Part shown: one piece after another, positions 25,552 through 35,053 of the stretch
Position numbering within the stretch: the first letter of the stretch is position 1
Layout: each line of letters opens with the position of its first letter
Notes under the pieces: generated by a model
What the model was told of the DNA's origin: nothing
Database searches by the model: none
What the model saw: only the letters and a program-made list of their open reading frames with translations
Position numbers and translations under genes: made by a program
Assembly (NCBI GenBank): GCA_027532905.1
Contig: JAPZUA010000002.1
Coordinates: 620,001 to 684,000 of the forward strand
DNA length: 64,000 nucleotides
Direction of reading: 5' to 3'
DNA from: Magnetospirillum sp.
Lineage (GTDB): Bacteria > Pseudomonadota > Alphaproteobacteria > CACIAM-22H2

Positions 25552-26441
25552 GCAACAGTGCCGCAACAGCCGCCGAAGCCGAAGACGCGGCCCGCCTGCG
25601 CGCCGGGCGCAAGCGGGCCTGGCAGCGCTTCATGCGCAATCGTGGCGCCGTAGGCGGGGCGCTCGTGCTGATTGCCTGGAGCATTGTGGCCTTGCTCGGC
25701 GTGCATATCGTGGCGCACGATCCGACTGAAATGCTGGGTCTGCCGCGCCAGCCGCCCTCGGCCGAATTCTGGTTTGGCACCGATCTTCTGGGGCGCGACA
25801 TTTTCAGCCGCGTGCTGGTGGGCTCGCAAGTGTCGCTGCAGTTGGGACTGATCAGCGTCGGCCTCGGTGCAATCCCCGGCGTGGCGTTGGGGCTCGTGGC
25901 CGGTTATTTCGGCGGCTGGACCGATACGCTCGTGTCGCGCCTCACCGATGCGATGCTGGCGTTTCCGTCGATCCTGCTTGCCCTTGTGATTATCGCCGCA
26001 CTTGGCCCCAGCCTCAAAAACGTGATGATCGCCGTTGGGATCGGCACGGTGCCGCTTTATGCGCGCCTCGTGCGCGGCAGCGTGCTGTCGGTCAAGACGC
26101 TCCCCTATGTCGAGGCGGCGCGCGTCGTCGGCAATCCCACGTACCGCATCCTGCTGCGCTACGTGCTCGTCAATTGCTACGCGCCGATCGTGGTGCTGTC
26201 CACGTTGCAGGTCGGCAACGCCATCTTGATCGGTTCGGGCCTATCGTTCCTGGGCTTGGGCGCGCAGCCGCCGACGCCCGAATGGGGCCTCATGTCGGCC
26301 GAAGGGCGCGACGTGCTGCGGCGCGCCTGGTGGATCTCGACCTTTCCTGGCCTTGCGATCCTGACCGTCGTCGTCGCCTGCAATCTGGTCGGCGACGGTC
26401 TGCGCGCGGCTCTCGACCCGAGGATGCGCGTCGATGGCTGA
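25548..26441 (+). CDS. Peptide-type ABC transporter permease, DppC family
   Basis: 297-residue DppC-type permease. A charged cytoplasmic tail precedes the first helix, FGTDLLGRDIFSRVLVGSQVSL is the family signature, and the coupling loop is around YVEAARVVGNPTYRILLRYVL. The ATG overlaps the DppB stop as ATGA. The downstream enzyme gene begins 8 bases before this gene's stop, so the transporter and the metabolic genes form one transcription unit. Confidence 0.9.
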   Translation: MSNSAATAAEAEDAARLRAGRKRAWQRFMRNRGAVGGALVLIAWSIVALLGVHIVAHDPTEMLGLPRQPPSAEFWFGTDLLGRDIFSRVLVGSQVSLQLGLISVGLGAIPGVALGLVAGYFGGWTDTLVSRLTDAMLAFPSILLALVIIAALGPSLKNVMIAVGIGTVPLYARLVRGSVLSVKTLPYVEAARVVGNPTYRILLRYVLVNCYAPIVVLSTLQVGNAILIGSGLSFLGLGAQPPTPEWGLMSAEGRDVLRRAWWISTFPGLAILTVVVACNLVGDGLRAALDPRMRVDG

Positions 26442-27855
26442 ACCGCTCGTCGGCATCCAGATAAGCCCGATCAGCTTCGTCGACGAGGGTGTGGAAGGGT
26501 GCCTCGACACGCTGCAGAGTCGTGCCCGCGTCAACGCACTGATGATCGGTACGGTGTCGTGGCTCGGCCTCAAGGTCGGGCGGCGGATCAGCGCCGAGCT
26601 TGATGGCTGGCCCGACCACGGCGTGCCGGCACCTTACACGATGCGCGGTGGTTCCTACATTCGCGTGCGTCCCGAATTCTATTGCCGTACCGCAATCGGC
26701 GATTTTCGCGCGCACGATCCCGAGTTCGGCGACCGCGACGTGCTCGATATGGTGATACCGGAAGCGCGCAAGCGCGGCATGAAAGTGATCCCCGAGTTCA
26801 TGGAGCCGCTGTTCAAATATGCCGGCCACGGCTCGGCGGCGAGCGTCGAGATCCCCGGCATGGCGCAATGCATGGAGATCGACGTGCTGGGCCGCATCGG
26901 CGGCGAGCCGTGCACGTCGAACCCCGACTATCGCGCCTGGTGGCACGGCATCGTGGAAGAGCACTGCCGCAGCTACGACATCGACGGCATCATGTGGTGC
27001 AACGAGCGCAATTCGCCGCTCGACCGCATGATGCAGGGTCAGGCACCTGGCTGCTTCTGCCCGCATTGCCGCAGCGAAGCAGGTGCACGCGGCATCGACG
27101 TCGAGCGCGTGCGGCTCGCGTTCCGCGAGGTCTGGCGCTTCTTCCAGGAGGCGCGCGCGGGAGCATCGTTCGTAGACGGCAGCTTCGTCGAGTTTCTGCG
27201 CGTGTTGCTGCGCAATCCCGAAGTGCTGCTGTGGGAGCGCTTCTGGCTCGAACGCTCGAAGGATCTCGACCGCGAGCTCTACGGCATCGTCAAATGGTGC
27301 AATCCGAAGCTTTCCTTCGGCCTCAATGTCTGGAACCGGAACCATTTCAATCCGATCCGCAAAGCCCAATGGGCGTGGGCGGAGCAGACGGACTATGCTG
27401 ATTGGGTGAAGCCCATCGTCTATCAGCATCAGGCCGGCGAAGTGTTCGCCAAGGAAATGGGTTTCTTCGCGTCGTCGCTGTTGCGCGACTTCGAAGCCGA
27501 CGAGTTCGTGCCCGCGATGTACAAGCTCTTGGGCTTGCGCGAGGCGCCGTGGAAAGAGATCGTCGCGGCCGGCATGGATCCCGACACCTACGTGTTCGGC
27601 CAATGCGAAGATGCGGTGCGCGGCTGTGCCGGCAAGGCCAAGGTCTATATGGGGATCGGTGTGGATGCGCCGCGCACGCTGGCGCATCAGGCCGTATGCA
27701 CGCCCGACATCGTTTATCGCAGCGTGCACGCGACGTTCCGCGCAGGCGGCGAGGGGATCGTCTATTCGCCCAATTACGCGGGCATGAATCTTTCCAATCT
27801 CGACGGCGGTGCGCGCGCCCTCGACGAGCTTGGATTCGGCGGAGGGACGGCATGA
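26434..27855 (+). CDS. Putative TIM-barrel glycoside-hydrolase-like protein (unknown substrate)
   Basis: 473 residues, no signal peptide, so cytoplasmic. I do not recognise a named enzyme. The strand motif YDIDGIMWCNERN (about 181-193) followed by a Cys cluster C207-x-C209-x-x-C212 resembles the hypothetical glycosyl hydrolase (GHL6-like) group, in which acids on barrel strands are followed by a CxCxxC element. Other possible catalytic acids are E121 and E124 (PEFMEP). It overlaps the DppC gene by 8 bases and the aminotransferase by 4. It may process the imported compound, perhaps a glycosylated or sugar-like amide. Confidence 0.6.
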   Translation: MAEPLVGIQISPISFVDEGVEGCLDTLQSRARVNALMIGTVSWLGLKVGRRISAELDGWPDHGVPAPYTMRGGSYIRVRPEFYCRTAIGDFRAHDPEFGDRDVLDMVIPEARKRGMKVIPEFMEPLFKYAGHGSAASVEIPGMAQCMEIDVLGRIGGEPCTSNPDYRAWWHGIVEEHCRSYDIDGIMWCNERNSPLDRMMQGQAPGCFCPHCRSEAGARGIDVERVRLAFREVWRFFQEARAGASFVDGSFVEFLRVLLRNPEVLLWERFWLERSKDLDRELYGIVKWCNPKLSFGLNVWNRNHFNPIRKAQWAWAEQTDYADWVKPIVYQHQAGEVFAKEMGFFASSLLRDFEADEFVPAMYKLLGLREAPWKEIVAAGMDPDTYVFGQCEDAVRGCAGKAKVYMGIGVDAPRTLAHQAVCTPDIVYRSVHATFRAGGEGIVYSPNYAGMNLSNLDGGARALDELGFGGGTA

Positions 27856-29027
27856 CGCGGTTGCTGGCATCGCTTTCGGGGCGCATGCATGAAGAAGACG
27901 TTTCGGTGCGCACGCGGCTCCTCGAGATCGCCGCGAAACTGCCCGACGTGATCGCGCTCGGGCGCGGCGATCCGGACTTCCACACGCCCGCCCATATTGT
28001 CGAAGCCGCCAAGCGTGCGATCGACGCAAACGAGCACCATTACACGCACCCGACCGGCTTGCCGCAACTGCGCGAGGTTATCGGCGCGCATCTGAATGGC
28101 CAGTACGGTCTCGATTACGGCGTCGACGAGATCGTGGTGACCGCGGGCACGCAAGAGGCCGTCATGCTGTGCATGCTGGCCCTCGTCGATGCGGGCGACG
28201 AGGTGCTGATCCCGTCGCCGCGCTTCACGTCCTACGATTCGGCCGTCGAAATGTGCGGAGGTGTGGTGGTCGATATTCCGACCGAGCAGGCCAGCGACTA
28301 CGCGCTGCGCCCGGAAGAGATCGAGCGACGCATCACGCCGCGCACGAAGGCAATCATTCTGATCTCGCCGAACAATCCGACCGGTGCCGTAACGCCGCCC
28401 GAGAACGTGCGCGCGATCGCCGAAATCGCCGAGCGGCGCAACGTGGTCGTGATCGCCGACGAAATCTACGCGCGCATCATCTTCGCCGGCTCCACGCATC
28501 TGTCGATCGCGACACTGCCGGGCATGAAGGCGCGCACGATCACGCTTAATGGTTTTTCGAAGTCGCATGCGATGACGGGCTGGCGCGTGGGCTATCTCGC
28601 GGCCCCGCGCGAATTCGTGCGCCGAATCACCGAGGCGCGCCACACGCTGTCGATCAACGCGGCAACGCCCTCGCAATGGGCCGCCCTTGCGGCGTTGCAG
28701 GGCCCGCAAGAGCCTGTCGAGGCGATGGTGCGGGCCTATGGCGAGCGGCGCACGCAAACGATGGCGGCCCTCGATGCGCTCGGCTTCACCTACGGTCACC
28801 CGGGCGGGGCGTTCTACGTCTACACGAACGTGTCGCATACGGGCCTGAAAGCTGGCGCCTTCTGCGAGGCGTTGCTGCGCGAGGCGCGCGTTCTCGTATT
28901 CCCCGGCACTTTGTTCGGCGATCCGGGCGATAGCCATATTCGCATCAGCTTGCTGCAGCCGGCCCTCCGCATCGGCGAAGCGTTCGAGCGTATTGCCATG
29001 GCCAAGCAGCGTCTGTTCGCGTCGTGA
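27852..29027 (+). CDS. Class I/II PLP-dependent aminotransferase
   Basis: 391-residue fold-type I aminotransferase of the aspartate/aromatic group. The PLP lysine is K237 (GFSKSHAMTG), NNPTG is at 174-178, DEIY at 203-206 and the substrate-carboxylate arginine is near the C terminus (HIRIS). The ATG overlaps the upstream stop as ATGA. In this operon it probably removes or transfers the amino group of the imported or ring-opened compound. A catabolic role is more likely than biosynthesis because it lies inside a transporter operon. Confidence 0.88.
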   Translation: MTRLLASLSGRMHEEDVSVRTRLLEIAAKLPDVIALGRGDPDFHTPAHIVEAAKRAIDANEHHYTHPTGLPQLREVIGAHLNGQYGLDYGVDEIVVTAGTQEAVMLCMLALVDAGDEVLIPSPRFTSYDSAVEMCGGVVVDIPTEQASDYALRPEEIERRITPRTKAIILISPNNPTGAVTPPENVRAIAEIAERRNVVVIADEIYARIIFAGSTHLSIATLPGMKARTITLNGFSKSHAMTGWRVGYLAAPREFVRRITEARHTLSINAATPSQWAALAALQGPQEPVEAMVRAYGERRTQTMAALDALGFTYGHPGGAFYVYTNVSHTGLKAGAFCEALLREARVLVFPGTLFGDPGDSHIRISLLQPALRIGEAFERIAMAKQRLFAS

Positions 29028-29034
29028 GTGTGCG

Positions 29035-30071
29035 ATGAGCCTCGGCTTTCTTCTCGTCGGGCTCGGCAATCGCGGGGGCCAATGGGCTGCCATTCTCGCG
29101 CAGCACGCGGCCGCGCATCTCGTGGCGGCCGTCGATACGGATCCCGCACGCCGCGATGCGTTCGCAGCGCGCTTCCCGGGCGTGCCGACCTACGCGTCGT
29201 TGGCCGAAGGGCTTGCTCGGTCGAAGGCACAGGCGGTGCTGCTGGTCACGCCGCCCGTCGATCGTCTCGCCCAAGCCGAAGCAATTTTTGCGGCCGGTCT
29301 GCCGCTTCTGGCCGAGAAGCCGCTCGCTGACACGATGGAGGAAGCCGCCGCCATCGTACGGGCAGCCGAGCGGTCGGGCAGCACGCTCAGCGTCGGGCTC
29401 AATTTCCGCTATCTCGCGGTCACGCAAGCGATCCGCGATCTGGTGGCACGCGAAGCGTTCGGCAAGCCCGGGTTTGCGCAGTTCATCTACCAGCGCAATC
29501 GCGACGGCATGCGGCCGGGGCTCAACCGCTATCCGCTGACGATGCGCCATCCGATGATGCTCGAACAGTCGATCCACCATCTCGATCTGATCCGCTTTGC
29601 CTATGGGCGTGAGGTTGCGAGCATCCAATGCCGCACCTGGAACCCGGCCTGGAGCATGTATGCGCACGACGCCAATGTGAGCTGCCTGCTGACGCTCGAA
29701 GACGGCATGGCCGTCGACTATTTGGGGACATGGACCGGCGGCTGGGACGCGCTCAAATTTCAGTGGCGCACGGATTGCGCCAATGGAGTAATCGTCCAGC
29801 GCGAATTGTTTGACGATCTTGCGACCGCGCGCACGCGCGACGAAGCGCTTTCGCCGGTAGCACTTGCGCAATGTGTGCCGTTCGTGGACGACAGCAAGGC
29901 GTTGCTGGCCGCGTTCGCGGCAGCCGTCGCCGCCGGAACGCCGCCGCCCTGCGGCGGGCGCGATCATCTGCGCACGCTCGCCCTGTGCTGGGCCGGGCTT
30001 GAGTCGGCAGCGTCCGGTGCACGCGTCGTGCTTACGGAATTCTACGCGCGCCATCGCCTGGAGGACGCGCT

Positions 30072-30075
<4 letters not shown>
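29035..30075 (+). CDS. Gfo/Idh/MocA family oxidoreductase
   Basis: 346-residue NAD(P)-dependent dehydrogenase. The N-terminal Rossmann loop is VGLGNRGG (about 7-14) and the family's EKPLADTMEEA (about 98-108) is conserved. Family members oxidise sugars, inositols or modified amino sugars. The ATG at 29035 lies 7 bases after the aminotransferase stop. Together with the hydrolase-like protein and an aldo/keto reductase in the same operon it hints at a substrate with a polyol or sugar part. Confidence 0.87.
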
Positions 30076-31060
<985 letters not shown>

Positions 31061-31064
<4 letters not shown>

Positions 31065-32095
31065 AGCCGCTCGTTTCGGTCGAGAAGTTGCAGGTCCATT
31101 TCCCGGTCTATCGCGGGATCGTGTTCGAGCGTCAAGTCGGCACCGTCCAGGCTGTGGACGGCGTCGATCTGCAGATACGGCGCGGCGAGACGCTAGGCCT
31201 TGTCGGCGAATCCGGCTGCGGCAAATCGACGGTTGGGCGCGCCATTTTGCGGCTGCAGCAGCCCACCGGCGGGCGCATCCTGTTCGACGGCGCTGATCTT
31301 GCCACGCTTGAAGGCGAGGCAATGCGCACGTTCCGCCGTCGCGTGCAGCTGATCTTCCAGGATCCTTACGCGAGCCTCAATCCGCGCATGAGCGTGGGCG
31401 AGGTGCTGGCCGAACCGATTCTGCTCTATGGGTTGCGGCAGGGTGCGGCTGTGGGTGAGCGCGTGCGCGAATTGCTGTCGCTTGTCGGCTTGAGCCCCAG
31501 CCATGCCGGCCGCTATCCGCACGAATTCTCGGGCGGTCAGCGCCAGCGCATCGGCATCGCGCGCGCATTGGCGTGCGAACCCGATCTCATCGTGTGCGAC
31601 GAGCCGGTGTCGGCTCTCGACGTGTCGATCCAAGCGCAGATCGTCAATTTGCTGCAGGATCTGCAGGAGCGGCTGTCGCTCGCCTATCTGTTCATCGCGC
31701 ACAGCCTCAACGTGATCAAACACATCTCGAGCCGCGTCGCGGTGATGTATCTGGGGCAGGTGGTTGAGATCGGCGAGACGGCCGATGTCTACGGGGCCGC
31801 ACGCCATCCCTATACGCGCGCGCTGTTGTCGGCGGTCCCTGTTCCCGATCCTGAAATCGAGCGGCGGCGCACGCGCATCATCCTGCAGGGCGACGTGCCG
31901 AGCCCGATGGACCCGCCGCCCGGTTGCCGGTTTGCAAGCCGTTGCCCGATCGTCGAAGATCGCTGCCGTACGAGTGCACCTTCACTCGCACAGGCCGGGG
32001 CGAATACGAGCCTTGCTGCCTGCTGGCGCACGGCTGAGTCGCAGACCCTGATGCCCGATTTGTTTTCGCCCCAAACTGGAGAAACGATCCGATGA
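31061..32095 (+). CDS. Peptide-type ABC transporter ATP-binding protein, DppF family
   Basis: 344-residue ATPase with Walker [24 protein letters not shown], signature FSGGQRQR and Walker [13 protein letters not shown]. The C-terminal [12 protein letters not shown] element is typical of DppF. The ATG overlaps the DppD stop as ATGA and its own stop overlaps the aldo/keto reductase start in the same way. It completes the five-subunit importer. Confidence 0.9.
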
Positions 32096-33081
32096 AATTC
32101 AATCCTTTGGGCCGCTCGGGCCTGATCGTGAGCAAGGTGTGCCTCGGCGGCAATTCGTGGGGTGCCAAAGGCCGCCGTGCATGGGCCGGGTTCGACGCCG
32201 ACGACAGCGTGCCGTTTTTCCGCCGCGCCCTCGATCTCGGGATCAATTTCTTCGATACGGCCGACGCCTACAATATGGGCCTCTCGGAGACGATCATGGG
32301 CGAAACGCTTATGGGCTTCGTGCCGCGCGAGGAGATCGTGATCTCGACCAAGGTCGGGCTCAAGATGGGCGACAAGCCGAACCGCCACGGCCTCGGCCGC
32401 AAGCACATCCTCGCCTCGATCGACGCGCAGTTGAAGCGTCTCAAAACCGACTACGTGGACGTCTACCAGATACATCGTCTCGACGACATCACGCCGATCG
32501 AAGAATTCATGGAGACGCTCGACATTCTCGTGCGCTCGGGCCGCGTGCGCTATATCGGCGCTTCGACGATGCCGGCATTTCGGCTCGCACAGATGCTGGC
32601 GGTTGCCGACCGCTACGGCTATGCCCGGCCGATCGTGATGCAGAATCTCTACAATCTCATCCAGCGCGAGGAAGAGCGCGACATGAATGTGCTGTGCCTC
32701 GAAGCGGGGCTCGGGCTCATTCCCTATTCGCCGCTGGCGCGGGGATTCCTCGCCGCCAACCGGGTCAAAGGTGGGGGCGGGGAGACCGAGCGCGCCAAGA
32801 GCGACGCGGGTGCGAAACAGGAGCTCTATCGCGACTGCGATTGGGCGATCATTGATGCGCTCAAGAAAGTCGCGGCCGCGCGCGGCTGCAAGCCTGCCCA
32901 AGTCGCGTTGTTGTGGCTGTGGTCGAAACCGGTGATGGCCGCACCCATCATCGGGGCCACCAAACTCGAGCAGCTCGACGATGCGGCAGCGGCCAGCGAC
33001 ATGGTGCCGCTCAATGCTGCCGAAGTCGCCGCACTCGAAGCGCCTTATCAGTGGCGCCCGCATCCCGGCTGGGGGCTCTAG
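32092..33081 (+). CDS. Aldo/keto reductase
   Basis: 329-residue NADPH-dependent TIM-barrel reductase. The catalytic tetrad is complete: D55, Y60, K87 and H128 ([18 protein letters not shown]). It closes the plus-strand catabolic operon. Its stop overlaps the stop of the convergent flavoprotein gene by 3 bases (33079-33081 against 33078-33080), and no terminator hairpin separates them. A carbonyl made by the aminotransferase or the dehydrogenase is a plausible substrate. Confidence 0.88.
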   Translation: MKFNPLGRSGLIVSKVCLGGNSWGAKGRRAWAGFDADDSVPFFRRALDLGINFFDTADAYNMGLSETIMGETLMGFVPREEIVISTKVGLKMGDKPNRHGLGRKHILASIDAQLKRLKTDYVDVYQIHRLDDITPIEEFMETLDILVRSGRVRYIGASTMPAFRLAQMLAVADRYGYARPIVMQNLYNLIQREEERDMNVLCLEAGLGLIPYSPLARGFLAANRVKGGGGETERAKSDAGAKQELYRDCDWAIIDALKKVAAARGCKPAQVALLWLWSKPVMAAPIIGATKLEQLDDAAAASDMVPLNAAEVAALEAPYQWRPHPGWGL

Positions 33082-34463
33082 GCGGAGACGCTGCGCGCGG
33101 CGGCTTCACCCGCAATGCGCCCAAGCCCGACGGCCGACAAGAGGCCGTTGCCGGAGAGATAGCCCCATACGGCGGGACCCGAGACGCCGCACGCCGCACC
33201 GCCGGCGGCAAAAAGGTTGGGCAGTGTCGTACCGTCCGCACGGCAGACGCGTGCGTCGGCATCGACCACGAGCCCGCCTTGCGTGTGGAACAGCGCACCG
33301 GTTACGCGAACGCCCCAGAATGGCGGGGAGAGCGGCTGTTTGCCGGAAAAATCGCGTCCGAACGGATCGGGCGATGCGTTATGCGTCTGTGCGATCGCGT
33401 GTGCGAGATTGTCGTGCGGCAGGCCGAAGGCGACTGCAAGCGCTTGCGCATCGGGGAATTCGCGCACCGCACCGAGCGCGATTGCCTGTCGATATTCTTC
33501 GAACTGGAGCGCCGCCGCATGGCAGCGACCGTCGTAGATACAAAATGCAACGCGCTCGGGCTGCTGGAGCACTGCGACCGATTGCTCGGAATAGCCGTGA
33601 TGCTCGTTCGAGAAACGGTTGCCGTTGCGATTGACCTGGATGCCGCCTTCCATCATCACGGCCCAGCTGATCAATATGCCGTGCGGATCGGCGACCGACC
33701 CGTGGCCTTGGTAGGCGCCCAGATGCCGCGTGGCGGCCCCCAGCGCCTGGCCCCACGCCACCGCATCGCCGCGATTGCCGGTATGGCCAAAATAGAGCGC
33801 ATCGCGCATCTCCGGCAGAAACTGCGCGACCATCTCGGAATTGCCGCCGAAGCCATTGCAGGCAAGCACGAGTGCTTCGCACCTGAGTCGCTCTTGCGTG
33901 CCGTCGGGCCGCAAGAGGCCCACGCCGCGCACGCGTCCGTCGTTGTCTGCATAAAGTTCGACGACGTGCGCGTTCGTCAGCGTTTCCGCTCCGGCCGCTG
34001 CGGCGGCAGCGACCAGGCTGTCCATGAGTTCGGCGCCAGTACGCCGGGGCGTTCCGTGCATGCGCAGGGCGCTGTGGCCCGGATATAGAAAGCCTTCGAG
34101 GAGTTCGAACGGGATCGCATGGCGGCGTGCAAGCCAGTCGACTGTGGCGCCGACCGTTTCGGTCAAGCGGGCCACCAACAACGGATCTGCCTCGCCCTTA
34201 GCCTTGCGCTGGATGTCGGCGGCAAAGAGTGCGGGCGTATCGGCGATGCCTTTGGCACGCTGCATCGCCGTGTTGGCCGCCGGTACGAGGCCCGACGACA
34301 GGGCCGTCGAGCCCTGCGGCTGCGGGTCGCGTTCGAGCATCGCGCAGTCGATGCCCGCGTCGCGGCAGGCAAGTGCCGCAACATGGCCGGCTGCCCCAGC
34401 ACCGACGATCAGCACCGGGATGAGTGCTTCGAACGAAACACCGTCGGCGCTGCGGATGCTCAT
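33078..34463 (-). CDS. FAD-dependent oxidoreductase, fumarate reductase / ketosteroid dehydrogenase type
   Basis: 461-residue soluble flavoprotein of the FAD_binding_2 family. The nucleotide-binding GAGAAG is at 21-26 and ERDPQPQGSTALSSG follows. The C-terminal GGAACGVSGPAVWGYLSGNGLLSA is the usual FAD-contacting end. No haem-binding or membrane segment is seen. The ATG overlaps the stop of the isochorismatase-fold gene as ATGA. It is last in the minus-strand operon and may introduce or reduce a C=C bond next to a carbonyl, for example making the substrate of the aconitase-type hydratase upstream. Confidence 0.85.
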   Translation of the reverse strand: MSIRSADGVSFEALIPVLIVGAGAAGHVAALACRDAGIDCAMLERDPQPQGSTALSSGLVPAANTAMQRAKGIADTPALFAADIQRKAKGEADPLLVARLTETVGATVDWLARRHAIPFELLEGFLYPGHSALRMHGTPRRTGAELMDSLVAAAAAAGAETLTNAHVVELYADNDGRVRGVGLLRPDGTQERLRCEALVLACNGFGGNSEMVAQFLPEMRDALYFGHTGNRGDAVAWGQALGAATRHLGAYQGHGSVADPHGILISWAVMMEGGIQVNRNGNRFSNEHHGYSEQSVAVLQQPERVAFCIYDGRCHAAALQFEEYRQAIALGAVREFPDAQALAVAFGLPHDNLAHAIAQTHNASPDPFGRDFSGKQPLSPPFWGVRVTGALFHTQGGLVVDADARVCRADGTTLPNLFAAGGAACGVSGPAVWGYLSGNGLLSAVGLGRIAGEAAARSVSA

Positions 34464-35053
34464 GGCAACGATGCGAAGTCGGCGCAGCGCATCACGGGCG
34501 AGATGGCGCCCAACGACGCAACGGCCGTGGCGTGGACGCGGGCGTCGAAGGCGGCACAGCCGTCTTCGAGCAGCACGGTCTTGAAATCGCGCACATGCGC
34601 GTCGCGCAAAGTGCTCGCCACGCCGCCATTGGTCACGATGCCGCAGATTGCCAGCGTATCGATGCCGGCTTTGCGCAACACCCATTCAAGCCGCGTCATG
34701 TAGAATGCCGAATAGGCGACTTTCTCGACCGAGATGTCGGCTGGCTTCAGCGCGTCGACAAGGTCGTGCCCCCAACTGCCGGGCGCGAAGTCGCCCTTTG
34801 CCAGAAACGGCCGCAGCTTTTTAAGATGCGCCGAGATAAAGGGATCGCCGCCCTTGCCGGGGACCAGCGTAAAGTGCGTCGAGACGATCCAGCCGCCTTG
34901 CTGGCGCACGCGCGCGGCGACTGCCGCGACGCGCGCAGGTACAGCCGCGATCTCCGCACTCGTCTGCCCCGCACGCCCGTAGGCGCCTTTGGTATCGAGA
35001 AAATCGTTCTGCAGATCGCAGATAAGGAGGGCCGTCGTCGAAAGATCGCTCAT
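34460..35053 (-). CDS. Isochorismatase-fold hydrolase lacking the catalytic cysteine
   Basis: 197-residue protein of the isochorismatase/cysteine hydrolase superfamily. The catalytic Asp13 (CDLQNDF) and Lys111 (VEKVAYSAF) are present. The nucleophile position of the GxxTxxCVxxT motif is glycine: GIVTNGGVAST, Gly144. Known members without this cysteine, such as the isochorismatase PhzD, act on vinyl ethers rather than amides. A deamidase role like that of maleamate amidase is therefore doubtful. It lies between HyuA and the flavoprotein with 4-base overlaps on both sides. Confidence 0.85.
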   Translation of the reverse strand: MSDLSTTALLICDLQNDFLDTKGAYGRAGQTSAEIAAVPARVAAVAARVRQQGGWIVSTHFTLVPGKGGDPFISAHLKKLRPFLAKGDFAPGSWGHDLVDALKPADISVEKVAYSAFYMTRLEWVLRKAGIDTLAICGIVTNGGVASTLRDAHVRDFKTVLLEDGCAAFDARVHATAVASLGAISPVMRCADFASLP

